Shown here: positions 30,425-41,602 of the stretch, piece by piece
Numbering within the stretch: the first letter of the stretch is position 1
Layout of the letters: each line of letters opens with the position of its first letter
From: Gloeophyllum trabeum ATCC 11539
Taxonomy: Eukaryota; Basidiomycota; Agaricomycetes; Gloeophyllales; Gloeophyllaceae
Direction of reading: 5' to 3'
Assembly (NCBI RefSeq): GCF_000344685.1
Contig: NW_006920412.1
Span: 175,009-239,008 of the forward strand
DNA: 64,000 bases
The notes under the pieces: generated by a model
What the model was told of the DNA's origin: nothing
Database searches by the model: none
The model's input: only the letters and a program-made list of their open reading frames with translations
Position numbers and translations under genes: made by a program

Positions 30425-33418
30425 ATGGATCAATCTGGCCATTATATTCCTCACCGCCAGCCCCAGCTCTTCCAGCCACCCGTCCAACTCCCGCCCCCCT
30501 CCCAGCTCCACCTCCCGATGCCCTTTTCGCGCTCAAATACCCTCCCGCCCAACACCCTCCCGCCCATCCCCACCATCCCCGCCAACCCCCGCTTCTCCAC
30601 CTCCTCCGGCTACCAGCTGTCCCCGAGCGCGTCGGCAACGCTGCCGCCGCTCCCGTCCGCGTCGTCCTGGTCGTCCCACCGCATGTCCAGCTCGCGCGAC
30701 GAGGTCTATGCGCCCTCGCACCATCACAGCGAGCAGCGACAAGACTCGGTCAAGCGCGAGGCGCGCGACCACCCGCCCCAGCCCCAGCACGACCACAAGG
30801 AGACGACCGAGGACGGCATGCCGACGACGTCCGACTTTGTCAAGAAGTTGTACAAGTGAGTGATAGCGCGCGATCAAGGGCTGCTCATGCTGACGTTCGC
30901 TCAGGATGCTCGAGGACGCCTCGTTCTCGAATATCGTCTCGTGGGGTCCCGCTGGCGACTGTTTCGTCGTCAAGGACATGAACGAATTCACGAAGTCCGT
31001 ACTCCCCCGACTATTCAAGCACTCCAATTTTGCCAGTTTCGTGCGCCAACTGAACAAGTATGACTTTCACAAGGTGCGTCTGCCCGGAACATTGCGCATA
31101 TAGTCAGTCTAACGACCTGTTCTAGGTCAAAAACACAGATGACAATCAGTTCGGTGAACAGGTGCGTAACTGAGACATGGCGGCAATGCATCAGCTGTAA
31201 CTCCCCGTAGAGTTGGACATTCCGCCATCCCGACTTTCACGCCTCCCGCCCCGAATCCCTCGAAAACATCAAGCGCAAAGTCCCCGCGCAACGCAAATCG
31301 ACCAACTCGACCGGCCGGCTATCCGACCACAACGTCTCGCCCGCGCCGAACTCCGCAGGTTGCGGCGCACCCGAGTGCGGACGCGCGATGGAAAGCCTGC
31401 AACTGCAGATCGATCGCCTCGTCCGCCAGCAAGACGAGATGGTAGCACACGTTCGCAACCTCGAGGGGAACTACCAGAACGTCCTCGGCGAGATGGTCAA
31501 TTTCCAGCGAACCATGGCGCAGCAGGACGGGTTGATGCAGAATCTCATTCAATACTTCTTGCAGCTCGAAAATGGTGGGAGTTAATTCCTCTCTTGCTCT
31601 CTTCCGCCCTCCCTCTGCCCTCGCTTTGTTAGCTCTAGTTGCCATCAAAATCTTGCTTCTGCGAACTTGTTGTATTATTATGGCCCGTGTTATCTTTATC
31701 CCCCTTAATATCTTATCTATTCCGCACCACTCCCCCTCCCTTTTCTTGCTTTTGCTTGCTCTGAATCAAACGAATTCTGATTCGATTTCTGCCAGCCAAA
31801 CTGAAAGACGCTGCAAATCAGAATAACGACTCCAGCAACAATGGCGGAACCGGAAATGCTGCCGCCAGCACGTCCCTCGCCGAAACGAACCCGTTCCTCC
31901 CCGCGCAGGAAGCGCAGAGGATGATGGGCGCGTACCCGGAGAACGACGTCGCGCGGGCCTCGCTGGTCCAGATGAACGAGATCTCTCGACGCGCCGAGGT
32001 CGCGGGGATGTCGTTCGCGCCCAACGGCGCCCAGGCCCCGCCCAGCCAGCCACCGCCACCGCAGGACCCAGACCTCCAGCAGCGGCCCATGAGCCGGCAG
32101 GACATGCTCAGCCGCATCGAGGAGCTCTCGCGCTCCGCGGGGCCCGGCCCGTCGTCGCTCGGGCAGATGCAGCAGGCCCAGCAGGAGGTCGCCGCCGCCG
32201 CCGCCGCCGCCGAGGCAGAGGCGGAGGACGCGGTGGTGATGCCCGACGGGCAGTACATGCCCGAGGCGCCGCCCGCGCCCGCGGCGGAGGAGAGCGCGGT
32301 CGCGGAGGCGGCGGGCTCGAGCCACCAGGGCCTGCAGGTGTTCACGCTGGGGCACCTCATGCCCAAGAGCGGCGTCGACGACGCGAACGGGAACTGGAGC
32401 TTCGACCCGAACTGCCTCGGCCCGCTCGGCTCGATGTTCATGGCGGGCGCGCCGGCGCCGCCCGCGGACGAGCAGCAGCAGCAGCAGAGCCCGCAGCAGC
32501 AGGAGGCGTATGCGATGCCGCAGCCGACGAATGCGGCGGCGGCGGCGGCGGAGGCGTCGGGGAGTATGGGCTTGAGCTTGAGTACGGGCGACGTGGGCGC
32601 GCGTCCGAGTAGCGTGCAGAAGTTGAGGGTGCGGCGGTCGACGTATGTTCCTGGGTGGGCGGTCCCGCCCAGGGTACTCCTCGTCGAGGACGACGCCGTC
32701 AGCAGGAAGCTGTCCAGCAAGTTCTTGCAGGTGTTTGGCTGCAACTTTGATGTTGCCGTCGATGGTGTCGGCGCTGTCAACAAGATGAACTTGGAGAAGT
32801 ATGACTTGGTGCTCATGGTACGTTGTTCCCTGTGTATGTCAAAGGTACATACGTTGATGTTCATGTGCTACGCTATAGGACATTGTCATGCCGAAGCTCG
32901 ATGGTGTCTCGGCGACGTCGCTCATCCGACAGTTCGACCATATGACGCCCATCATCTCGATGACGAGCAACTCGAAGCCGAACGAGATCATGACCTACTA
33001 CTCCTCCGGCATGAACGACATTCTTCCCAAGCCCTTCAGCAAGCAGGGCCTGCTCGACATGCTGGAGAAGCACCTCATGCACCTCAAGGTCATCCAGCAG
33101 ATGTCGCGCATCCCGCGCTCGGTGGGTATCCCGCCGCTGTCGGACCCGTCCTTCGACCAGGCGCTCGCGATGCAGGCGAACAGCATGTTTCAGCCGGGCC
33201 AGATGGCGGACGAGGACGGCAAGATCAACCCGCTCGCGGGGATGGGCCTCACGGACGAGCAGTACGCCATGATCCTCCAGAGCATGGTCAACGGCGAGTC
33301 TTTCCCTGGCATACCGGCGTTTGCGTCTGGCAGCGGCTCCGGCTCGGAGAAGCGCGGCCTGGACGAGGAGACCGACGGGCGGGATCCCAAGAGGTCGCGG
33401 TTCGAAGTTGTGGAGTAG
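30425..33418 (+). CDS. SKN7: Skn7/Prr1-type transcription factor (HSF domain plus response regulator)
   Basis: Six exons (30425-30855, 30905-31073, 31126-31161, 31211-31574, 31796-32817 and 32879-33418) join to 853 codons. A Pro/Ser-rich N-terminus precedes an HSF-type DNA-binding domain (about residues 130-240: TSDFVKKLYKMLEDASFSNI, FKHSNFASFVRQLNKYDF). A coiled coil follows (about 280-345), then a disordered Gln/Ala/Pro region (about 345-620) with CAG- and GCC-type triplet runs. The receiver domain (about 626-745) has its acidic pair in VEDDAV, phospho-acceptor Asp about 675 in MDIVMPKLDG, Thr about 703 (SMTSN) and Lys about 725 (LPKPFSK). Skn7 receives phosphate from histidine kinases through a Ypd1-type protein and drives oxidative, osmotic and cell-wall stress genes. 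Intron 4 (31575-31795, 221 nt) is long for this genome. Confidence 0.93.
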
Positions 33419-33821
33419 ATTCTATTGGCTTTGGCTTTCCCCTTGGATTTGTATCACCTTACTCGGGACTATTCCTCGTCGTGGGCTGGTTGTTCAAGTA
33501 TCCGCTATTCGTCGATCGCCATGGTTGCTCGTTTACTCTCGTGGACGCTATACTGTCGCTCGCTCCCCTAATCTTCGCTCCTCGTCTCCGTTCGCTCCCT
33601 GCACCTATGATTGTATTATATTGCGTTTATTGTGCGATATGATATGGTATGCTTCCATGTATCCATTTGCGCTTCCTTTTCCCCTCCATTGCGGCGGTCG
33701 CTTCATCTTCTTCACTTTGGGGATATTGTATCATTAATGGTGTATATTAGGAACAAAACTCGAGCCAGATACAAGACAGCGATAATATAGAGTTGTCAAA
33801 ACAATGTCTCATTGTGAAACA
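33419..33821. other. Convergent 3' flanks of SKN7 and cis-prenyltransferase
   Basis: This is AT-richer sequence with pyrimidine tracts and a TATTATATTG-type stretch near 33611, plausible 3' untranslated regions and polyadenylation zones for two convergent genes. No coding signal is seen. Confidence 0.5.
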
Positions 33822-34932
33822 CTACCGTGACTGGGACCACACTTTCCTCTGGAAGTCAAGGATGATGGGGATGAAGTCCAACAAGCCAAAGTCTGGCCAA
33901 TAGGTTGTCGCAAACTGAATTTGGGTATCTTCGCAACACTGTCATGGTCCGGGTTGCACGTCAGCCGCGCAGAGCAAGTGTGAGTCGATGGTACGCGCCT
34001 GCCATAACAGAAAGTCGCTCAGGCGTTTCACACCGCTCGTACGAATCAAGATGTCCAAGGGTGGACTGCCGGCTGCTGTGGTCATGAGATGGTCGTCGAT
34101 GTCCTTTTCGGATATAGACCTGGGAAGAAAGAAGATCGGTGGTGAGCGACGATCGCCCGTGTATGGCGTGACAGAAAATTTCTCGGGCGTACTCTGGAGA
34201 ACGGTCTTCATTAAGGGCGTCGTTGATCGTGCGCTCTACGGCGGTAGTTATCTCGTCGCGAGAGGCGTACGGCATACATAGGTTCAGGATTGCACTACGC
34301 TCAGCGGAGGGTTTAGTGGAAGGGTCAGGACACCTTCAATATACGCACATACGGGAGCTTGGGGAAAGAACATACCGGTCGTTGTAACGTGTCATTTCCT
34401 CCGCCTTACGAGCCGCTGCCTGTACCCGTTCTGGGAGTAATTCTTTCTTGCCTATCACGTTCAAACGAACGCCATACTCGTGTAGGAGTGAACTTAGATC
34501 GCTCCTGTCAATTTATGATAAGGAGCATAATACTGCGGCGGAACTCACCCGTGCTGGCAAAGTTCCTGAAGCTTGTCTTCGGCTAGGTTCATCAGAGCAT
34601 CCACCTCCTCTGGAGAGCGCTTGAAGTTGTCAATCGCGAAAGCGTAAGCCGTGACGCATTTGATGCCTAGCTTCAAGCAGATTTCTAGCATCTGTAGAAT
34701 CATATTTAGCTTGCTCTACCGTAGACAGTTTGCTAAGACATACCCGGCGCAGCGCCACGAAACCCTCTGAATGCCCTTGCTGGACTGGCGCATGTTTCCT
34801 ACGAGCGTAGCGGCGGTTTCCATCCATGACAAAGGCGACATGCTTAGGGATAGGGCCGGCGGCCAGCACGCTGAGCAGAGCATCTTGCGTTTGCTTGTGG
34901 AACCAACCATAGCATTGCTGAACGAGGGACAT
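33822..34932 (-). CDS. cis-Prenyltransferase (dehydrodolichyl diphosphate synthase, Rer2/Srt1 type)
   Basis: This is a five- to six-exon gene, ATG at 34930-34932 and TAG at 33822-33824. Family motifs are in order: [15 protein letters not shown] (catalytic Asp in the first conserved block), [57 protein letters not shown], then [29 protein letters not shown], and a closing WPDFGLLDF block. The enzyme extends farnesyl diphosphate with isopentenyl diphosphate in cis configuration, making the dolichol backbone needed for N-glycosylation at the ER. The intron after SDFLLWQ appears to use a GC donor (CAG|GCGCGT), because the only in-frame join requires it. Confidence 0.9.
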
Positions 34933-35108
34933 CTCGGTTGTAGCAGTAGCTTACCGTGGGAATTATAGCTCGAAGAAATTCAAAGGACACTAGAATTTGA
35001 GAATAGTTATGTAGTATTGCACTATGGGTAGATAGCCTAGGTGGGCAGATTCGGTATATTGTATGCAATTATTGGGAGCTAGAGAGGCGCTCGAGGCAGA
35101 AAAATATG

Positions 35109-36498
35109 TTAGAACAAGTCGCCATAGTCTTGGTAGCCGTAATAGCGCTGCCCTCGTCGAGGTCCATGATAGTCTAGGTCAAGACATGGGTACCAGTCAA
35201 GGGATGAACGTAGGCGGACGTAAACATACATGAGCTTGTATCCCGCTGAGGACTCAGGCCAGCAGCACTCGCGAGGTTTATATACCCACCACTGCTGCCG
35301 ACTTTGACACCGCCAGCTACAACCCACTCGGAGCGGCAGAACACACAAGTAGGCTTAGCTTTGCCCCTTGCCCCTAGAGATTGATGCGTTAGGGAAGGAT
35401 GCATCTTACCGTGCACATACTAACGCACATTGCTGGAAACACTCGAGATGCAGGCCGTTCCCGCAGCCCTCGCAGAACGTCAGCTTCTTAGGATCTTCTT
35501 TGTGCATATTCTCGTAGCAGATCGGGCAGTCGTCTTCTTCGCCGGGCATGCGCTTCTTATCGGTGGCTCGCGAGCCGCTAGAGGGGGTTGCCTTGCCGGT
35601 GGCGCGGGCATATGCCTCTCGGATGTGTGCATGAGCGACGGAGTTGGGGGCTAGAGGAGCTTGCGCGAAGACTTCCGCGAGTTCCGTCGAGAGGAGCGCT
35701 CTACGGGGTCGGGGTATATTTAGCCTCTTCAGCGCAAATATAACGTGAACGCGTACCTTTGATACCAATATGGCGATTCATAGGGAACTTGTAGCACTGC
35801 GCGGCCAGCCTTAGCTCCATATCGACAACCTATACACAACGACGATACCTTTCATGAATATGAACAACTGAACCCTGATTCAGAACAGCGGTTTTAGTCA
35901 GGCGGCATGGTACGTACTATGTGCTTGCAATGATTGCCCTTCTCAAAGTCAGGACCTGCATACGAAGGTGAACATCGCACTCGACTGGCAATCAAGGCAC
36001 ACTCACAGTTACAACTGGGCCTTTTGTCAATAACGACGGTATACACCTATGGGGCAACGTCTGAGTATTCGCCTCTCATCCGCGGAGAGACCAGCTCGTA
36101 CATTGCCAGTGGACCCAAGGACACTGAACTCCTCTCGCAGTTCTTCGCCATTTCGTTTGCGGTCAATCATAAAGAACCTAGCTCATCATTAGTAACAATA
36201 CAGATCACTGGACAAGAAGGTACCTTTGCGATGCCACTCTATCGACGCGTTCGAGGATAGCCTTCGGGCACGACTTCTTGAAGATAGCCCCTCTCTTTTC
36301 CGGCGAGGGTGCATCGGGATCCTTCTTCTTACGCGGCTTCTTCGCGGATGCAGGCGCGTTCGGGTCTTTAGTCGCCCTCGGTTTCTTCGCGGAAGACGCC
36401 CTGGGAGGTGTATCTAAAAGAATCGGGTGGCTCGAAGAGCCTGCAACCGGCTTCGCCAGATATCCATACGGATCTTCGTGCTTGCGTTTGGGAGCCAT
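35109..36498 (-). CDS. SWIM zinc-finger plus RING-type ubiquitin ligase
   Basis: ATG is at 36496-36498 and TAA at 35109-35111, with about eight exons. A basic Lys/Pro/Ala N-terminus (MAPKRKHEDPYGYL, repeated KKPRKKKDP) is probably nuclear. It leads to RFFMIDRKRNGEELREEFSV, VYTVVIDKRPSC and a SWIM motif CNCPDFEKGNHCKH (CxC...CxH), split by introns. A RING-like finger follows (CPICYENM, FCEGCGNGLHLECFQQ, CVFCRSEW), then a Gly/Tyr-rich tail ending YGYQDYGDLF. The SWIM-plus-RING order matches the ZSWIM2/MEX-type E3 ligase architecture; ligase activity is inferred and substrates are unknown. A MITE lies 186 bp upstream of its start codon. Confidence 0.82.
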
Positions 36499-36676
36499 AC
36501 GACAGCAGAGGCAGGCCTTGTCAAAGTATTGAAATGAAGAGGAGAATAGGAGCCACAGGAGAAGACCCCAGTAAGTTGCGGTATTCGAGGTATCGCGAGT
36601 GGCCGAGTGGCTTAGGCTTGTAAGTAGCAGCCACAGCCGTGGGAGTTTCAAGTTGTCGACGCGTATTGTACTGTGA

Positions 36677-36684
36677 CGTGACAC
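36677..36684 (+). repeat. Target-site duplication, left (CGTGACAC)
   Basis: This 8-bp sequence is repeated exactly at 37195-37202 on the other side of the element. An 8-bp duplication is typical of hAT-superfamily insertion. Confidence 0.85.
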
Positions 36685-37194
36685 AGGCCCCCTGAAAATA
36701 CCCATAGAGGTCTGATACCAGATACCAATTTTCCCCCCATTTTTACCGAAACCAAAATTACCATATTGGGATGTGTTTTACCCGAAAAGTATCCGACCTC
36801 TCGCCTTAGACGTGATTTTTACCGAAACATTGGTATCCAACCTGAGGGCTTGAGGATATTTATTTATTCACAAAAAAATTCCAGTGCCTGCGGTCATACC
36901 AGATTCAGTTATGTATGGGCTTTATGAGCCTCTCCGAGGTGCACTGGTGTATATGGAATCCAAGAATCTCACCACCTGATTATTGTGGCAAGTTGTGGCA
37001 CTGTTGTGGCCATAATTGTTACCCAAATAGTATCCGACCTTTGCTCTGGGTGCCTGTTTTTACCCGAAAATTGGTATCCAAGATTGATCCCACCGGCAGG
37101 TTCTTTACCAAAACTGTATCAGACCTGGCACCCAGTTGAGGGTGATTTTTACCAAAACTGGTATCAGACCACTATGGGTATTTTCAGGGGGCCT
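36685..37194 (+). mobile_element. 510-bp hAT-like MITE with 36-bp terminal inverted repeats
   Basis: The left end AGGCCCCCTGAAAATACCCA continues to ATAG(A)GGTCTGATACCA, and the right end is its inverted copy with one mismatch in about 36 bp. Both ends abut the same 8-bp duplication CGTGACAC. The inside is AT-rich and non-coding, with several copies of a GTATC-GACC motif (about 36788, 37030, 37113 and 37160) and repeated TTTTTACCGAAA/TTTTTACCAAAA phrases. This is a non-autonomous element that would need a transposase supplied elsewhere. It lies between the SWIM-RING start and an unassigned reading frame. Confidence 0.85.
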
Positions 37195-37202
37195 CGTGAC
37201 AC
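37195..37202 (+). repeat. Target-site duplication, right (CGTGACAC)
   Basis: This exact copy of 36677-36684 immediately follows the right terminal inverted repeat of the MITE. Confidence 0.85.
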
Positions 37203-37582
37203 CCACGTATAAAGACAATGCCACAAACGCGTCGCGGACGTATTCCTCGTTTCCCCTCACCCACAATCTTTGCATTGGAAGGACCCAGGCATATTAATTT
37301 GTTTTTAGTTTGCCCCTTTCCTGAAGATTTCTCAAGCGTTTGCCTCAATAGCGGTTAACGCGGAGCCACTGCCAGTGGAAAAGAAGACTGTAGCCGGCCG
37401 TGCTGATTTTCGGCGACGACTGTAACACTTTCATAGAGCGGTTGGAAGCCTACGGTCCGAAGACCACGACCACTATTCAGGCGCATCCGTCAGTATCCAC
37501 CTCGAGGCACGCCGGAATCTTTGGTGCCGAGGTTGGAGCACGCCTCCATACCGTCCATGGCCCGTCTATCTCGAGTCTAACT

Positions 37583-37735
37583 ATGCCCACCTTGCCACCA
37601 GCTAAAAGGCGAAAGGTGGACCAACGGTTGCAGGACTCTCGAACGCCGGCTACATTATTGCCACATATCCTGATTACTCCAATCATATCACACATTGATC
37701 TTGAGGAAGCTGTGAATTTCTATACGGTATAGAAT
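37583..37735 (+). CDS. Unassigned short reading frame with nuclear-signal-like motif
   Basis: A short frame from ATG 37583 begins MPTLPPAKRRKVDQRLQDSR and ends VNFYTV. AKRRKV resembles a monopartite nuclear localisation signal. The same frame is open upstream to about 37400, and no splice partner is clear. It might be a first exon or remnant of a gene, or chance. No function is assigned. Confidence 0.25.
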
Positions 37736-38049
37736 CTTACGGATGCGCTATCTCGTGAAGTGTGAAGACATGACTGATGCTGCGCAACGCTCATTAAGGC
37801 TATTACATTTCATTGACACAATAACGAATCCTCAGAGTTAGAGCCGGTAGTCGACATACTGACCCGCTCAGAACAAACCAGCCGACGTTGGAATTAAACT
37901 ACGGAATTGAGCAGGATGGGGAGCAACCTGAAGTGTGGCAAGCGGCTGCGCGCGCCCGAGAGCAGTCACGTGGACAGGACTGCAATACGCGCTAGAAGCG
38001 ATAGGCGCCGACTACTGTACCCCGCACTCCTGTTTACCCCGCATTTGCT

Positions 38050-40459
38050 ATGTTTCACCAACTTCAAGCCGCATCCAGGCCAGCTTTGCGAACCAATATT
38101 TTACGGATTGCGTCTCGTCGATACTATCATGCGGATGTCTTACCGTCACTCATCTCGCGTTCTTCCCCGGAGTTCATAGCTAGGTCCCAGGCCATGGACG
38201 AATTGGTGAAGGATCTTGAGACAAAGATGGCAGAAGCTCGTCTCGGAGGGGGTGCAAAGGCTGCGGAAAGAATGAGGAGCAAAGGGAAGAAACTTCCGCG
38301 TGAACGGTGCGTTAAAGATGTGCTGAACGGGAGCTGGAATATAATATTTTATGTTCACTAGCCTGGGTTTACTCCTCGATCCCCACAGCCCTTTTCTTGA
38401 GCTGTCGCCTCTGGCGGCTCATGAAGTGTACCCAGAATCTGTGCCAGGCGCGGGTATTATCACAGGCATTGGTCGGATATCTGGCAAGGAATGTGTCATC
38501 GTAGTTAACGACGCGACTGTGAAGGGCGGCTCCTATTATCCGCTGACGGTGAGTGGACGACCCACGCTGCCGCCTCGCATACCCTGATAAATCAATGTGC
38601 TCTAGGTCAAGAAGCATATCCGGGCACAGGAAATTGCGAGAGATAATGGTTTGCCCTGTGTATACGTAGGTGTGTCACAGATTTAGCGGAACATACGGGA
38701 TACGGCAGTAACCTTGGAGCGGATGTATGAGCTCAGTGGAATCTGGGGGCGCGGCTCTACCCCATCAGGCTAATGTAAGCTTTACATCCTGAATATTAGG
38801 GGCATTGACTGAGCCGCAACCCAGGTGTTCCCGGATAAAGAACATTTCGGTCGCATCTTCTACAACATGGTAGGTCCATGCACGGTCCTTTCCGCATTTC
38901 CCGTTCACATTTTCAGGCACAAATGTCCGCCTTAGGCATACCACAGATTGCCATAGTACACGGTATCTCCGTGGCTGGTGCGTAGTTCGCGGCGTGTGCA
39001 GCTTCAAGTTTTGACCAATATGTAGGCGGGGCCTACGTGCCCGCCATGGCCGACGAGAACATCATTGTCCGTAATCAAGGCCACATTTTCCTAGCAGGCC
39101 CTCCACTCGTCAAAGCCGCCACAGGCGAGGTTGTCGACGAAGAAACGCTCGGCGGCGGACTAATGCACTCGTCAGAGAGCGGCGTGACCGACCACCTCGC
39201 TCGGGACGACGAGCATGCTATCGCCATTGCCCGCGGCGTCGTAGGTGACCTCGGGAAGTCCGGAGGGGCGGAGATTGCAGTAAGTACTTAGACCTTGGAC
39301 GCTGCGCTGGGACAAATGAAGCATCTGGCCCAGCCGGATGCCCCACCCGAAGATCCGATATATTCTCCGTCTGAGCTGCATGGTATCGTCGGCACGGACG
39401 TGCGCCAGCCGTTCGACATGCGCGACGTGATTGCGCGGATAGTGGACGGCAGCCGGTTCCGGGAGTTTAAGAAGGAATACGGTACGACGATGGTCACGGT
39501 CAGTACGCGAGTTATATGAAGGTGGAGGGTAACCCACCGTGAAGGTTTCCCTTCGTGTATGAACAGGGATTCGCCCATATACACGGGTACCAAGTCGGGA
39601 TCGTGGCGAACAACGGGATTTTGTTCTCCCCGTCAGCACTCAAGGCGACGCACTTCATTGAGCTGTGCTCTCAGCGCAAGGTCCCGCTGCTCTTCCTCGT
39701 AAACGTCACCGGTGCGTTCCTCGCTGTGGATGCACGGATTGGTTTAAATGTGCGTTTTGGTCGCCAGGATACATGGTGGGCTCGAAGGCCGAGAAGGGCG
39801 GTATCGCGAAGGACGGGGCGAAGATGGTCCGCGCGGTTGCGTGCGCGGATGTGCCTAAGCTGACTGTCATCGTTGGCGGGAGTTTTGGCGCAGGGAATTA
39901 CGGTATGTGTGCTGTAGATGGATCGGTCGGTTTCTAATGATGATATCTGTGTATCAGGGATGTGCGGGCGTGCCGTAAGTGAATGTTTCTCGTGCTCTGA
40001 TGTTGGGACTGATAAATCATATATAGTACTCGCCTAGATTCCTGTGGATGTGGCCTGTGAGTCGATCTCAGCTGTTGTTGAATCATTGACCCCGACGATT
40101 TTTTCGTCCAGAATGCGAAGGTCTCTGTAATGGGTTCTGGCCAGCTCTCGCAAGTGATGACAACCGTGTCCAAGTGGGTTCACTCTCCACTTTTCTAGCA
40201 GGCTGATATCAATGAGATGCTCTGCAGGGACCCCGCGCAGCACAACTCGTTGAAAGCCGAGATCGAGAAGCAATCGACGGCGCTGTACGCGAGCGCGCGG
40301 CTGTGGGACGATGGGATCATCCGTCCGACGGATACGCGGGATGTCGTGGGGCTTGGGCTGGCACTGGCTGCGCGCCAGATTTGCGGCGCAACGAGAAATG
40401 CCGTTACAACGACCACGTGGGATGGGAATGGGAGGGGCTTTGGGGTGTTCCGGATGTAA
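38050..40459 (+). CDS. MCCB: Methylcrotonoyl-CoA carboxylase beta subunit, mitochondrial
   Basis: This is a multi-exon gene from ATG 38050. The N-terminus ([20 protein letters not shown]) is a mitochondrial presequence. The carboxyltransferase domain follows with [81 protein letters not shown] and [20 protein letters not shown]. The second half has [76 protein letters not shown] and [20 protein letters not shown]. With the biotinylated alpha subunit it carboxylates 3-methylcrotonyl-CoA in leucine breakdown. Joins near 38665-38728 and 40170-40202 are the least certain. At the second, the visible splice choices either lose a few residues or need a non-standard donor. Confidence 0.92.
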
Positions 40460-40992
40460 TCAAGAGGAAGCCGATTGGCGCATTGTGATCTATGTATGTA
40501 TTTATACGAGTGCAACGGTCTGGCGCTGGATAGGAATGAACGGATGAGATATCCGACGTAAGTACTACCTCAATACCAGCTAGGCTCGCGGGCGCGTCCC
40601 TTCGGTTGCGACAGGACCGCGTGCCACAGCCACAAGTATTAAATACAGCTCTTCGTCTGTGGGCGATTGATACTCACCCTTGCCGCCGGAATGGAGCCTT
40701 CAAACACGGACAAGGTAACGTCGTAGTCGTCACACACCAGTGTTCGTTGGTTTGAATTTTCCCTATGATCTAGTGGTACATAGCATAGTACACTGTGATT
40801 CCTTCTATGGATACAATAAATAGCACGATAAATATAGGGCCTTGCCTTTGAATGAGTGGCTTCCGAGTTGGTTATGGAATCTATCTGTGCATGATGGATG
40901 TCAAGAAAGCAAGATGTGATGATGAAGGAATGTCGAAAATGAAAACTGCGCGCTGCGCAATGCCGCGGGAGACTGCGATCTGGCAGAAACAG
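40460..40992. other. Convergent intergenic region
   Basis: This holds the 3' flanks of MCCB and the Yippee gene, with an ATACAATAAATAGC stretch near 40810 resembling a polyadenylation zone. No gene is supported. Confidence 0.5.
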
Positions 40993-41602
40993 TTACGGGC
41001 TGGGGGTCCCCTCGTCCGAGTCTGGGGCAGGCAGCCTGACCATACTCCGCCTACTGCCTCCCTGCGCGTTCGCAGTGATCGTCGTCCTTCTCCTGCGATG
41101 GCGCTTCCGCCTCTCCGCCTCCTCGTCCCACATCTCGTGCCCCGAGAGCGCCTCGAGCTCGAGCAGGAAGCGGCCCTCCTTCCACTTCTCGGACCACTCG
41201 TGGGCGCGGAGGATCTTCCAGCCGAGGTACGCGCAGCAGCGCGCGCAGGAGAGCTCCTGGATGGTGTGCGCGCCGGTGTACATCAGGCGGGTGGTGGGGG
41301 CGCTGAGGGTTACGTGAGATCTGTTGGGAGGGTGAGTGAGGGAGGAAGAGGGAGGGGATAGGAAGGCGCACGTGAAGCCGAAGAGAGCTGCTTTGCCTGC
41401 AAAGCCGTTGAACGACTGCTAGCCTTTATCAGCGAGAGCAGGAGTACGTAATTGAAGCAATACGAACGCGTGAGAGGAGGAAATCCATATCGGTGATGAG
41501 GGCCTGGCAGGTCTTGCACAGGACGGGGCGGCGAGGCTTTACGGTGCCGTTGCTGGTGATGTCGAGGCTGCTGGCGCCGCTAGGGTGAATGAGGTGGGCC
41601 AT
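40993..41602 (-). CDS. Yippee-family zinc-binding protein
   Basis: ATG is at 41600-41602 (an earlier in-frame codon is only TTG) and TAA at 40993-40995. Three exons give about 150 residues. The Yippee signature is present: a first CxxC in PVLCKTCQALITDMDFLL, then SFNGFAGKAALFGFTSHVTL, and YTGAHTIQELSCARCCAYLG with the second CxxC, followed by GWKILRAHEWSEKWKEGRFL. The C-terminus is a basic Arg run (RRKRHRRRR) and an acidic or Pro-rich end. Yippee proteins share the fold of the cereblon/Mis18 zinc-binding domain. Human YPEL5 belongs to the CTLH ubiquitin-ligase complex, but the role of the fungal protein is not established. Confidence 0.88.

Noticed and set aside
31818..32864. 348-codon open frame on the minus strand
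   Set aside because: It lies opposite the GC-rich SKN7 exon 5, which has clear homology. The antisense frame is a shadow with no domain.
39288..39310. In-frame stop in MCCB after GGAEIA
   Set aside because: It is removed by an ordinary 54-nt GTAAGT...CCCAG intron, so it is not a nonsense mutation.
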